Part shown: piece after piece, positions 48,340-56,726 of the stretch
Layout: every line of letters begins with the position of its first letter
Numbering within the stretch: the stretch's first letter is position 1
Origin: Deinococcus metallilatus
Lineage (GTDB): Bacteria; Deinococcota; Deinococci; Deinococcales; Deinococcaceae
Length of the DNA: 64,000 bases
Assembly (NCBI RefSeq): GCF_004758605.1
Contig: NZ_CP038512.1
Span: forward strand, 2,022,501 to 2,086,500
Direction of reading: 5' to 3'
Translations under genes and position numbers: made by a program
The notes under the pieces: model-generated
Database searches by the model: none
The model's input: only the letters and a program-made list of their open reading frames with translations
Told to the model about the DNA's origin: nothing

Positions 48340-50976
48340 TCAGGCCGCCCGCAACACTTCCGTGACCCTGCGTCCCGAAGCCCTGCGGGCAAAGTTCAAG
48401 GCCAGCGTGGTCGCGACGATCCCGGCCACCAGCAGACCCAGCAGGTAGAGCCAGGGCAGCAGCATGTGTTCGGGCGGCGGGTCGAACACGCCTTGCAGCA
48501 GCTTGATCAGGGTCTGAGCCACACCCAGGCCGATGACCAGCCCGAACAGGCCCCCGAACCCCACCACGACCAGCCCCTCGCCGTTCAGGAACGCGCCGAG
48601 CTGACGGGGGCGGGCCCCCAGGGCATTCAGGACCGTGAAGGTGCGGCGGCGCTCCGCGAGGCCCAGGGCCAGCACCAGACCCGTGGAGGCGGCCAGCAGC
48701 AGCACCGCGAAGGCCAGTTCGAGGCGGGCCAGCCCCGACAGGTTCACGGCGGTCAGCCCGGACGCGATCCGGCTGCGGACGGTGGCGAGGTCCGTGACCT
48801 GCACACCGGGCAGAGTGCCCGTGGCCTTTCGGGCGGCCTGCACGACGGCTGCCGGGTTGCCGCTGACCTTCAGCAGCGCGACCTCCGCCGCACCGTTCCC
48901 GGTCATCCGCGCGAGGTAACTCGCGTTGGCGACCAGGAAGGAATCCTTGGGGGCGGTGGGAAACTCGCGCACCACGCCCACGAAGGTGAAGGGCACCACC
49001 TGATACCGGTGCGTCCGGGCATTCAGCAGCCGGAGCCGTAGCGGGTCCCCCAGCGCGAGCTGGTAATCGTTCACGGTTTCCTGGGACACGAAGACCGCGT
49101 CCGGGCGGGCCTGAAGTTTCGCGAGGGCCTGCGCGGCGGACAGGTCCTTGAAGTACGTGTCCGAGAGATGGCTCACGTCGGTGAAGTGCCGGGCATCGAT
49201 GCCAAAGAGGTCCTGAAGATCGGCGCCGACATACGCGAAGCGGTGGATCAGGGGCTGGGCATCGGTGACGCCAGGCAGGCTCTTCAGCATGGCCAGGTGG
49301 TTTCCTGCGGGCGCATTCGCATTGCCGGTCACGGTCACGTCCGCGCCGTTGGTCAACACCGCGTCCACCCGAGCCTGGTCGTTGTAGGTGGCGTTGAAGA
49401 TCGAGGTGGACACCGCGAAGGCGGTGGCGAGGGCCACCAAAGCCGCGCCGCGCATCAACAACGGGCGTTGCCGACTCAGCGAGGCCGCGACCACGCCGGA
49501 GAGCGGGCCGCTCAGAGGACGCAGCAACCGGGTCAACAGGTTCTTGGCGAGCAGCAGGCCCAGCAAACGCAGCGCCAGCAGCGTGCCGCCCAGCCACAGG
49601 GCGAGGGGAGCGACGAAGGCCTCGAGTTGCAGACTTGCTTTAGCGACGCCTTCGGGGGCGAGGACCAGTTGATAGCCGCTGGCCGCGCTGCGCCAGAACA
49701 CCAGGCCCGCGAGGGCCAGCAGCAGCACGTCCAGGTACAGGCGTTGCCAGAGCGGGGTCCCCGCCCGGCCCACGGCCTGCCGCTGCGCCACCACGCTCGC
49801 ACCGCGCACGGCCCGCAGGGTAGGGAGCAGCACGGCCACGAATGCCAGCCCCAGGCCCACGAGTGCGGGAAGCAGCCAGACAAGCGGGCCGAAGGCCAAA
49901 CCGCCGGTGAGGTGCGGCGCGATCAGGGCGGCCAGCGCCAGGCCCAGCAGCGTCCCGATGCTGCCAACGGTCAACGCTTCCGCCGCACCCAGACGCACCA
50001 CCGTCCGTTCGGACGCGCCGCGCACCCGCAGCAGCGCCGCTTCCTGCTGCCGCTGCGCGGCACTCGCCCCGGCGACCGTCAGGGTCAGGGCGGCGGCCAG
50101 GATGGCTCCGGGCAAGCCCAGGAAGAGGAACAGCGCCTCGGCGTACAGGGCGTCCTCACGGGCACCGTCCAGCTTCACCGCCAGGTTGTTCCCGACGACG
50201 GCAGAGCCAGAGAGGCGCGCTTCCACGTTGTTGGCAAGGCTGGTGACCAGGGCGAAGGCCTGGCCGGGATCACTGGGCAGGGTGCGGGCCAGCCGCACGT
50301 GGAGTTGCTCGCGGACAGTGTTCGGGCGCGCGACCTTTTGCGGAGCGAACAGCGTGTCCCATTGCCTGCGGGGCAGCAGCAGCACGTTGTCCGGTGGAGC
50401 CTGCGGGGCCAGACCTCTGGGCGCGCCGACGGCCTGGAACAGCGAGTCGGCCTCCGGCAAATCCACGATGCCCGCCACCTTGACCACTGCGGGCGCGGCC
50501 CCATAGCGCAGGATATTCACCGTGTCCCCGACCGCCGCATGCAGGTTCGCCGCCGTCTGCTGAGACAGCAGCGCGCCGTCCGCCGAGCCTATCAGCGGGC
50601 GAATCTCGGCGGGAAACTGCGCGCGGTAGCCGTCCGGCAGACCCAGCACCTTGCCCGCGCCGGTGGTCTGCACCGTGCCCCCCGTGCTGGCCGTGAAGCC
50701 CGCCACGTCCGCGTATCCGACCGGGAGGAGGGTCCTCACGGGCGTGGCGGCCCGGATCGCCTGCTCCGCGGCCTGACGGGTGGTTCCCGCCCCCAGCAGC
50801 ACCTGCCAGTCCACCGGCACGGACGCCACGGCCCGCCGGGTCATGTTGGCCCGCCCCGCCGAGACGAAGGCGAGCAGCAGCGCGAGAAAGGCGACGGTGA
50901 GCGCGACCCCCGCCGCGCTGCCCCAGATGCGCAGGGGACGGCGTGCGAGGAGGCCCTGAAGCCAGACCCGGTTCAT
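48340..50976 (-). CDS. Large FtsX-type ABC transporter permease
   Basis: 878 residues, about ten membrane helices in two FtsX domains ('FLGLPGAILAAALTLTVAGASAAQRQQEAALLRVRGAS' region near 285-320 and 'ELAFAVLLLAASTGLVLALGLAERRRTFTVLNALGA' region near 755-790), each with a large extracytoplasmic domain before it. It is the membrane part of a MacB/Lol-type mechanotransmission exporter. Encoded with two ATPases and an exported protein in one minus-strand operon; its ATG overlaps the ATPase stop by four bases. Possible jobs: lipoprotein release or peptide/antibiotic efflux. Confidence 0.87.
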   Translation of the reverse strand: MNRVWLQGLLARRPLRIWGSAAGVALTVAFLALLLAFVSAGRANMTRRAVASVPVDWQVLLGAGTTRQAAEQAIRAATPVRTLLPVGYADVAGFTASTGGTVQTTGAGKVLGLPDGYRAQFPAEIRPLIGSADGALLSQQTAANLHAAVGDTVNILRYGAAPAVVKVAGIVDLPEADSLFQAVGAPRGLAPQAPPDNVLLLPRRQWDTLFAPQKVARPNTVREQLHVRLARTLPSDPGQAFALVTSLANNVEARLSGSAVVGNNLAVKLDGAREDALYAEALFLFLGLPGAILAAALTLTVAGASAAQRQQEAALLRVRGASERTVVRLGAAEALTVGSIGTLLGLALAALIAPHLTGGLAFGPLVWLLPALVGLGLAFVAVLLPTLRAVRGASVVAQRQAVGRAGTPLWQRLYLDVLLLALAGLVFWRSAASGYQLVLAPEGVAKASLQLEAFVAPLALWLGGTLLALRLLGLLLAKNLLTRLLRPLSGPLSGVVAASLSRQRPLLMRGAALVALATAFAVSTSIFNATYNDQARVDAVLTNGADVTVTGNANAPAGNHLAMLKSLPGVTDAQPLIHRFAYVGADLQDLFGIDARHFTDVSHLSDTYFKDLSAAQALAKLQARPDAVFVSQETVNDYQLALGDPLRLRLLNARTHRYQVVPFTFVGVVREFPTAPKDSFLVANASYLARMTGNGAAEVALLKVSGNPAAVVQAARKATGTLPGVQVTDLATVRSRIASGLTAVNLSGLARLELAFAVLLLAASTGLVLALGLAERRRTFTVLNALGARPRQLGAFLNGEGLVVVGFGGLFGLVIGLGVAQTLIKLLQGVFDPPPEHMLLPWLYLLGLLVAGIVATTLALNFARRASGRRVTEVLRAA

Positions 50977-51704
50977 GAGGTTTCCTCCTGCCTGCGGGTG
51001 ACCGAGACGAGTTGCCCGTCCTGCATCCGCCAGATCGTGTCCAGGCGGCGGGCCACGTCGGGGTCATGGGTGGCCATCACCAGCGCCGCGCCCGGGTCAA
51101 GAGCGGCGAGCAGCACGTCCAGCAGGTGCTGGGCGGTCGCGGAGTCGAGTTGCCCCGTGGGTTCGTCGGCCAGGATCAGGCGGGGATGGGTGACCAGCGC
51201 GCGGGCCACCGCCACCCGCTGCGCCTGCCCGCCGGAGAGTTCTTCGGGCAGGTGGTCGGCCAGGGGCAGCAGTTCCAGGCGTTCCAGCCAGAACGCGGCC
51301 TCCTCCTGCGCCTCATTGGGCGGCTTCCCGTTCAGCAACAGGGGCAGCGCGACATTCTCCAGCGCGGTCAGGGGCGGCATCAGGCTCTGCGCCTGGAAGA
51401 CGAACGCGACCTTGCCGGGCCGCAGGTCCTGCCCGTTGCCCAGCGCGGGCCAGGTCACCGTGCCGCTGGTCGGCGTGTCCAGTCCCCCCAGCAGGTGCAG
51501 GAGGGTGCTTTTGCCGCTGCCGGAGGCTCCCAGCAGGGCCACCCGGTCCCCGGGGCAAATCTGAAGGGTCGCGCCTTGCAGGGCCGTCACGGTCTGTCCA
51601 GCCACCTGGAACGCCCGCGTGACCTGCCGCGCGTCCACCAGGGGCACCGCCGCAGGTGCCGTGAGGTGAGGTTGCCCCCGGGGGCGTGCCTCTGCTTCAG
51701 GCAT
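50973..51704 (-). CDS. ABC transporter ATP-binding protein (MacB/LolD type)
   Basis: 243 residues. Walker A 'LLGASGSGKSTLLHLLGG', signature 'LPEELSGGQAQRVAVARAL', Walker B 'LILADEPTGQLD', H-loop 'VMATHD'. Overlaps the upstream ATPase gene by eight bases and the permease by four. With the second ATPase it probably forms a heterodimer under the single large permease. Confidence 0.92.
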   Translation of the reverse strand: MPEAEARPRGQPHLTAPAAVPLVDARQVTRAFQVAGQTVTALQGATLQICPGDRVALLGASGSGKSTLLHLLGGLDTPTSGTVTWPALGNGQDLRPGKVAFVFQAQSLMPPLTALENVALPLLLNGKPPNEAQEEAAFWLERLELLPLADHLPEELSGGQAQRVAVARALVTHPRLILADEPTGQLDSATAQHLLDVLLAALDPGAALVMATHDPDVARRLDTIWRMQDGQLVSVTRRQEETS

Positions 51705-52368
51705 CCTGCCACCGCCCGTCCTTCAGGCGCAGCACCCGGCTGGCGTGGGCGGCCAGGCGCGGGCTGTGCGTGGCGATCAGGGCGCCGTGCCCCGGCTGAC
51801 GGACGAACGCCTCGATCACCTGCGCGACCTGCACCTCGGTCTGGAGGTCCAGCTCGGCGGTGGGTTCGTCCGCCAGCAGGATGGCCGGGCCATGCGCCAG
51901 CGCCGCCGCGAGGGACACGCGGGCCGTCTCCCCGCCGGAAAGCTGGCTGGGATAGGCCGCCAGCCGCCCCGCCAGACCCAGTTGGGCCAGGAGTTCGCGT
52001 GCCCGGACCTCATCGGGTTTGCCCAGGATGCGCCCGGTCAGCAGCACGTTTTCCAGCACGTTCAGATGCGGGAGCAGGTTGCCGCTTTGCAGCATCACGC
52101 CCAGGTGTTCGGCGCGCAGCCGGGCACGCTGCACCTCCGGGCGGCGCGAGAGGCGACGGGAGGCGACGGCGACCTCCACCTGGCCCCCATCGGGGTCGTC
52201 CAGTCCCGCCAGGCAGGCCAGCAGGGTGCTTTTCCCGCTGCCGCTGCGGCCCAGCAGCACGACCAGTTCGCCCGCCCGGACCTCCAGGCTGGCCCCGCGC
52301 AGGGCGCGGGTTTCATCGTCTCCAACATGGTAGAAGCGGTAGACGTCGGTGGCTTGCAGCAGGGTCAT
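51697..52368 (-). CDS. ABC transporter ATP-binding protein (MacB/LolD type), second
   Basis: 223 residues from the ATG at 52368 (GGAGGTGAGAGC ribosome site). Walker A 'LLGRSGSGKSTLLACLAG', signature 'YPSQLSGGETARVSLAAAL', Walker B 'ILLADEPTAELD', H-loop 'LIATHS'. The open frame continues upstream only as a shadow of the next gene. Two different ATPases for one fused permease suggest an asymmetric exporter. Confidence 0.92.
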   Translation of the reverse strand: MTLLQATDVYRFYHVGDDETRALRGASLEVRAGELVVLLGRSGSGKSTLLACLAGLDDPDGGQVEVAVASRRLSRRPEVQRARLRAEHLGVMLQSGNLLPHLNVLENVLLTGRILGKPDEVRARELLAQLGLAGRLAAYPSQLSGGETARVSLAAALAHGPAILLADEPTAELDLQTEVQVAQVIEAFVRQPGHGALIATHSPRLAAHASRVLRLKDGRWQDA

Positions 52369-52372
52369 GCTC

Positions 52373-52930
52373 TCACCTCCACTGGATGGACTGGGCCATC
52401 TGCTTCCAGGCGTCCACGTTGTCCGCCCCGAGCGGCGCACTGAAGCGCACCCTGAGCTGCTGCCCGTTCCACGCGAGGACGTACAGGTCGTTCTCCACCG
52501 GCAGGCTCTTGCCCGTCACGGCGTTCGGTGCCCCAGCGGACGTGAAGCGGGCCAGGACCGCCGGGCCAGCGGGCAGACGGACCGCCTGGACCGAGGTGAC
52601 CTTCAGCCCTGGAATGGTTTTCGCCAGCGCGGGCAGGAGCGAGCCTTTCACGTTTTCCACCGTTGGGGAAGCCGCAGCCTTGCCGCTGCTCACCTCCACC
52701 GCGCCGAGTTTGGATGTGAAGCTCACCCGGTTGCCCTGCACGCGGCGTGCCCAGCCTTCCGGAACCGTGAGGCTGTAATGCCCCGCCGCGCCCGTGTAGC
52801 GCACGAAGACCTGCGAGTCGGGAATATCGCCGACCGGATGGGTTTCCGGGGCCACCTGGGATTGCGCGTGGGCCGGGCCGCCCAGTGTCATGGCGTTCAG
52901 AGCGAGTGCCAGCAGAAAGGACTTGTTCAT
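52373..52930 (-). CDS. Exported protein of the ABC exporter operon
   Basis: 185 residues, signal peptide (about 1-22, ...GGPAHAQ). The mature part looks like a PsbP/Mog1-like fold ('GHYSLTVPEGWARRVQGNRVSF', 'LYVLAWNGQQLRVRFSAPL'), as in small proteins with a 'SLxxPxGW' start. First gene of the operon, four bases before the second ATPase gene. May be an extracytoplasmic partner or cargo of the exporter. Confidence 0.7.
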   Translation of the reverse strand: MNKSFLLALALNAMTLGGPAHAQSQVAPETHPVGDIPDSQVFVRYTGAAGHYSLTVPEGWARRVQGNRVSFTSKLGAVEVSSGKAAASPTVENVKGSLLPALAKTIPGLKVTSVQAVRLPAGPAVLARFTSAGAPNAVTGKSLPVENDLYVLAWNGQQLRVRFSAPLGADNVDAWKQMAQSIQWR

Positions 52931-53237
52931 GGAACACCTCCGCCATGACCGTAGTCCCGGAACGTAAAACGCCGGTATAGCGAAAAAAGAGCGTCACCCG
53001 GCGCCTGTGAGTCGGGAACCGGGTGACGCATCGCCCTGCTGTTCTTCGCTACGCCGCCTCCCGGACGGCGATCTGAGCCTGCCGGTCAGCCCCAGGGGCA
53101 GCTTCATGTTCAGGAGCCAAGACGCGAGTCGGGCCGACCGCCCCGCCCTGAACGGAATGGGGGGATGACGTGCAGCATGAGCAGCGAGGGGGGTGTTGGT
53201 AACGTCGCCAGAGCAGCCAGGCCGCGCGGAACGCGCC
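52931..53237. other. Intergenic stretch between two minus-strand units
   Basis: 307 bases. It contains the terminator of the upstream unit (52981-53029) and, within the same bases, an ABC operon promoter candidate (minus strand TATACC at 52979-52974). In 53030-53237 no gene, repeat or RNA is recognisable. Confidence 0.5.
52981..53029 (-). terminator. Terminator downstream of the PhyH unit
   Basis: On the minus strand GCGTCACCCGG, a 17-base loop, CCGGGTGACGC (53029-53019 with 53001-52991), then TCTTTTTTCG. The 11-bp stem is perfect. The T run directly precedes the TATACC box of the next operon. Confidence 0.75.
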
Positions 53238-53528
53238 TCACTCTGCGAGCGATGAAGCCGCCGGGTCCCCCAAGGTCGGGGAGGCGCGCCCCAGCAGTTT
53301 CATGCGGAAGGCGTGCGTGTGCCCGTCCAGCCGCTCCACGACGGCGAAGCGGAAGCGGGCGCCATCGTGCATTTCGAGGATGCACTCGCTGCCTTCCTGG
53401 ACGGGAAGGGCATCCACGTCCGGGTCGAGGGCGACGCGCATGAAGCCCCTTCCCCCCTCCAGGGCCTCGATCCGTCCGGGAATGGCCGCGTTGCCGAAGT
53501 GCGCGACGATGCTGTTGAACTCTCTCAT
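53238..53528 (-). CDS. Conserved-looking hypothetical protein, 96 residues
   Basis: Small soluble protein with strand-rich stretches ('GRIEALEGGRGFMRVAL', 'CILEMHDGARFRFAVVERLDG') that faintly resemble a PilZ or small beta-barrel fold. The PilZ c-di-GMP motifs (R-x-x-x-R, D-x-S-x-x-G) are not present. It follows the PhyH gene by 22 bases on the same strand and ends before a terminator, so the two form a unit. Confidence 0.55.
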   Translation of the reverse strand: MREFNSIVAHFGNAAIPGRIEALEGGRGFMRVALDPDVDALPVQEGSECILEMHDGARFRFAVVERLDGHTHAFRMKLLGRASPTLGDPAASSLAE

Positions 53529-53550
53529 AGGATTCTGGCGCGCATGGCCT

Positions 53551-54471
53551 TTAGGCGTCCCCCATCATCAGGCCCTCGATGGTGTGGCCCTGAACGATGG
53601 GTTCGAGTTCGTCGACGACGCGGCAGATCAGGTGATCCTTGACCTCCTGCGGCAACCGCTCGTAGTACGCGCGCGTGAATTGCAGGTCGTGCCACTCGTC
53701 ATGCCCGGCGCCCGGCGCGTCCACCCCCAGGACCAGGACCGGGCGGGGCTTGTCGCTGTGATTGGCGGTGCCGCGGTGAATGGTCAGCGCGCTGCGGGCG
53801 GAGATGTCCCCCATTTTCGGCATCTTGCGCTGCGCGAGGGCCTGATAACGCGGAAACAGCGACACCGGGGGGAACATGCCGTGGTCGAAGGCGCTGGGGT
53901 CATCCCACTGGGTGCCGGGCGCGATCTCGAAGGGCCCCATGTCCGGCTCCACATCCACGGCGGTGAGATTGAAGGCCAGCGAGTTCAGGCGGCGGTCCAC
54001 CAGCGTCTCGTCGCCCGCCCGGAAGTCGCGGTGCCAGGGCTGGTCCTTCGCGCCGGGGTTGGGCACGTCGAAGCCGATCTCCACGATCTTGTAGTCAGGC
54101 CCCAGGACGCTCTCGCACACCGTCCTGACCCACGGATGGGTCACGAGATCGAGAAAACCGCTGATGTCCTCGGGGTGAATCTCGACATAATGGCGGTTGG
54201 TGCCGCGCCCGACGGCGCCGCCGGGCCGGGCCAGCGCCGCCTCGTACAGCACCGGGAGTTCCCCGGCGAGTCTCGCCACCCACTCGCGTGAGAATGCGCC
54301 CTTGAGGCCAATGATGCCGTCGCCGTAGATGCCCGCCATGATGGTGGGCACGTCGTACTGTGGATCGGCGTAGGGCGTGGCATTGATCGGGGTCTGGTCG
54401 GCGGTGGGCGGCGTACTCGGAGCTTCGGCACTCATGGACGCGGCGGCCTTGGCGTCATTCGTGACAGTCAT
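53551..54471 (-). CDS. Phytanoyl-CoA dioxygenase (PhyH) family protein
   Basis: 306 residues, Fe(II)/2-oxoglutarate oxygenase of the double-stranded beta-helix type. Metal ligands: 'QPWHRDFRAGDETL' (His-x-Asp) and a distal His in 'LTIHRGTANHSDKPRPVLVL', whose Arg would bind 2-oxoglutarate. Hydroxylates an unknown substrate. It is preceded by a sugar ABC importer on the same strand (106-base gap), so the imported compound or a derivative might be the substrate; this is inference. Ribosome site AGGAGGAC. Confidence 0.87.
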   Translation of the reverse strand: MTVTNDAKAAASMSAEAPSTPPTADQTPINATPYADPQYDVPTIMAGIYGDGIIGLKGAFSREWVARLAGELPVLYEAALARPGGAVGRGTNRHYVEIHPEDISGFLDLVTHPWVRTVCESVLGPDYKIVEIGFDVPNPGAKDQPWHRDFRAGDETLVDRRLNSLAFNLTAVDVEPDMGPFEIAPGTQWDDPSAFDHGMFPPVSLFPRYQALAQRKMPKMGDISARSALTIHRGTANHSDKPRPVLVLGVDAPGAGHDEWHDLQFTRAYYERLPQEVKDHLICRVVDELEPIVQGHTIEGLMMGDA

Positions 54472-54577
54472 GGTGTCCTCCTGAACGGGATACGCACGAG
54501 GGGCGGAAAAACGGTTGGCGGTCCTCTCATTGTGCGCCTCTCCCAGGGTGCGTGAATGAAACGTGCGGCGTCAGGGT

Positions 54578-55585
54578 TCAGGACCCGCCCCCAGCCGCCC
54601 GGCGGGTCAGCCGGTTTTGCAGCACGACCACCAGCAGCAGGAAGGCTCCCCGGATCACGCTCTGCCAGTACGCGCTGAGGCTGATGGTGCCGCGCCCGTT
54701 TTCGAAGTTGAGGATGTTGAAGATGATGCCCAGGAGCAGCACCCCCACCAGCGTGCTTCCCACCGACCCCAGGCCCCCGGTGAGGAGCGTGCCGCCCACG
54801 ACGACGGCGGCGATGGCGGTGAGTTCCCACCCCAGGCCCTCGGTGGGCTGCCCGGCCCCGAACTGCGAGGCCAGGATCACCCCCGCCAGGCCCGCCAGGG
54901 CGCCGGACAGGGTGTAGACCAGCACCTTCACGCGCTCCACGTTCAGGCCCATCAGCCGGGCGGCTTCCTCGTTGCCGCCCACCGCGAGGACGTGCCGCCC
55001 GAACGGTGTGGCGCGCAGCAGCAGGGCACCCAGCACATAGGCCACCCCCAGCAGGACCGCCGTGAACGGCACCCCGCCCACGTTCCCCTGTCCCAGAGCC
55101 GTGAAGCCGTGGTCGTAGTCCACGCTGACCGACTGGTTGTTCGCAAACAGCAGCGCCAGGCCGCGCGCGGCGAGCAGCATCGCCAGCGTGGTGATGAAGG
55201 GCAGGATGCGCGCGTAGGCGATCAGCAGGCCGTTCACCAGCCCCAGCAGCGTCGCGGCGGCCACCGCGCCCAGCAGGGCGGGCCACAGACCGTGCGGGCT
55301 GAGGAGGGCGCCGATCACGCTGGCAAAGGCCGCGATACTCCCCACCGAGAGGTCGATGCCGCCCGTCATGATCACGAAGGTCATGCCCAGCGCGATCAGG
55401 CCGAACATCGAGTTGTAACCCAGCACGGTGAACACGTTGTAGGCGCTCAGGAACCCCGGATAGCGCAGCGCGCCGAACAGGATCAGCAGGGCCAGCGCCA
55501 CCAGCACGCCGTAGCGTTGCAGCAGGCTCACGGCGCGGGCGCGGCGGTCCCGCGCCAGTTCGCGCGGGGGATTCAGCAGGGACAT
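54578..55585 (-). CDS. Sugar ABC transporter permease (RbsC/YjfF type)
   Basis: 335 residues, about ten membrane helices, with the family motif 'GMTFVIMTGGIDLSVGSIAAF' and 'LAVGGNEEAARLMGLNVERVK'. Second permease of a CUT2 importer; the order binding protein, ATPase, permease, permease equals the ytfQ-ytfR-ytfT-yjfF galactofuranose system of E. coli. A heptad-repeat hairpin separates it from the first permease. Confidence 0.92.
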   Translation of the reverse strand: MSLLNPPRELARDRRARAVSLLQRYGVLVALALLILFGALRYPGFLSAYNVFTVLGYNSMFGLIALGMTFVIMTGGIDLSVGSIAAFASVIGALLSPHGLWPALLGAVAAATLLGLVNGLLIAYARILPFITTLAMLLAARGLALLFANNQSVSVDYDHGFTALGQGNVGGVPFTAVLLGVAYVLGALLLRATPFGRHVLAVGGNEEAARLMGLNVERVKVLVYTLSGALAGLAGVILASQFGAGQPTEGLGWELTAIAAVVVGGTLLTGGLGSVGSTLVGVLLLGIIFNILNFENGRGTISLSAYWQSVIRGAFLLLVVVLQNRLTRRAAGGGS

Positions 55586-55623
55586 TCAGCTCCTTTCCGT
55601 GTCAAATTGTCGAACGGTCTGAC

Positions 55624-55705
55624 GGTCTAACTGTCTAACCGCTGAAGGATTCAGATCAGCGAGGGCCTGAGCGGTTCGGCGGTTAGACCTTTTGACAGTT
55701 AGACC
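55624..55705. repeat. Heptad-repeat hairpin, family C
   Basis: Perfect 12-base arms GGTCTAACTGTC (55624-55635) and GACAGTTAGACC (55694-55705), with a nested second pairing GTCTAACCGC (55634-55643) / GCGGTTAGAC (55679-55688). Units are spaced by seven (GGTCTGA, CGGTCTA, ACTGTCT). It sits between the two permease genes of one operon, so it may lower expression of the distal permease. Confidence 0.75.
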
Positions 55706-55718
55706 CTCCGCAGGAGGT

Positions 55719-56726
55719 CTAATGCTGCTGCCGCTGCACGTACACGGCGAGCAGGATGATGGCCGCCTTCACCACCAGGGCCGCCGCGTCGGGCACGCCC
55801 TTGGCGAGCAGCGTGAAGCGGATCAGTTGAATGATCAGGGCGCCCAGCAGTGTTCCCAGGATGGTCGCGCGCCCGCCGGTGAGGGGCGTGCCGCCCACCG
55901 CGACGGCGGCGATGGCGTCCAGTTCCATGTTGAGGCCGACCTGATTGGCGTCCGAGGAGGAATTGATGGCAATCACGATCAGGCCCGCGACCCCCGACAG
56001 CAGGCCGCTGATGGTGTACACCAGCAGTTTCACCCGCTGCACGGGCACCCCGGCGAGGCGCGCGGCCGCCTCGTTCCCGCCCACCGCCAGGACGTAGCGC
56101 CCGAACACCGTCCGCGCCATGATCCAGGCGAAGAGCGCGACAACCGCCAGCATCAGGATCACCTGGAAGGGAATCCCGAAGGGACGGCCCAGGCCGATGT
56201 ACTGGAAGGGGGCGTTGGCAAAGGTCTGGAGCTGCCCGTTCGTCATCACCTGCGCGATGCCGCGCCCCGCGATGAACAGGATCAGCGTGGCGATGAAGGG
56301 CTGGAGGCCGAAGCGCGTGATCAGCGTGCCGTTGAAGAGGCCAAAGCCACCCGCCACCAGGACCGGCACGGTGAACGCGAGCAGCACGCCCAGCGCCGCG
56401 TTCCCGAAGGGCGGGTGCCCGAACAGCATCGGGGCCAGCGCGCCGCTGATCGCCATCAGCGCGCCCACGCTGAGGTCGATGCCACCCGTGGCGATCACCA
56501 GGGTCATCCCGACCGCGACGATCACGGTGGTCGCCACCTGGGTCAGGTTCACGTTGAGGGTCTGGACGCTCAGGAAGTGCGGCGTGAAGAGGGCATTGAA
56601 CAGGAAAAGCAGCACCAGCGCGGCCAGCGCGGCGTGAATCTGCGTGTGGCCACGCCACCACCCTGCGCGCTGCCGGGCACGTCCGGGCGCCTGCGGGGCG
56701 ACGGGTCCCGCGTTGGAGTCAGCCAC
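55719..56726 (-). CDS. Sugar ABC transporter permease (RbsC/YtfT type)
   Basis: 335 residues, about ten membrane helices, motif 'GMTLVIATGGIDLSVGALMAI' and 'LAVGGNEAAARLAGVPVQRVK'. First permease of the CUT2 importer. Its start overlaps the ATPase stop by eight bases. A diverged paralogue of the next permease; the pair forms the heterodimeric channel. Confidence 0.92.
   Translation of the reverse strand: MADSNAGPVAPQAPGRARQRAGWWRGHTQIHAALAALVLLFLFNALFTPHFLSVQTLNVNLTQVATTVIVAVGMTLVIATGGIDLSVGALMAISGALAPMLFGHPPFGNAALGVLLAFTVPVLVAGGFGLFNGTLITRFGLQPFIATLILFIAGRGIAQVMTNGQLQTFANAPFQYIGLGRPFGIPFQVILMLAVVALFAWIMARTVFGRYVLAVGGNEAAARLAGVPVQRVKLLVYTISGLLSGVAGLIVIAINSSSDANQVGLNMELDAIAAVAVGGTPLTGGRATILGTLLGALIIQLIRFTLLAKGVPDAAALVVKAAIILLAVYVQRQQH

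Noticed and set aside
53110..53385. Possible small gene overlapping the 96-residue hypothetical gene
   Set aside because: Arg/Pro/Gly-rich shadow translation and no start signals; the 53238-53528 frame is coupled to the PhyH gene.
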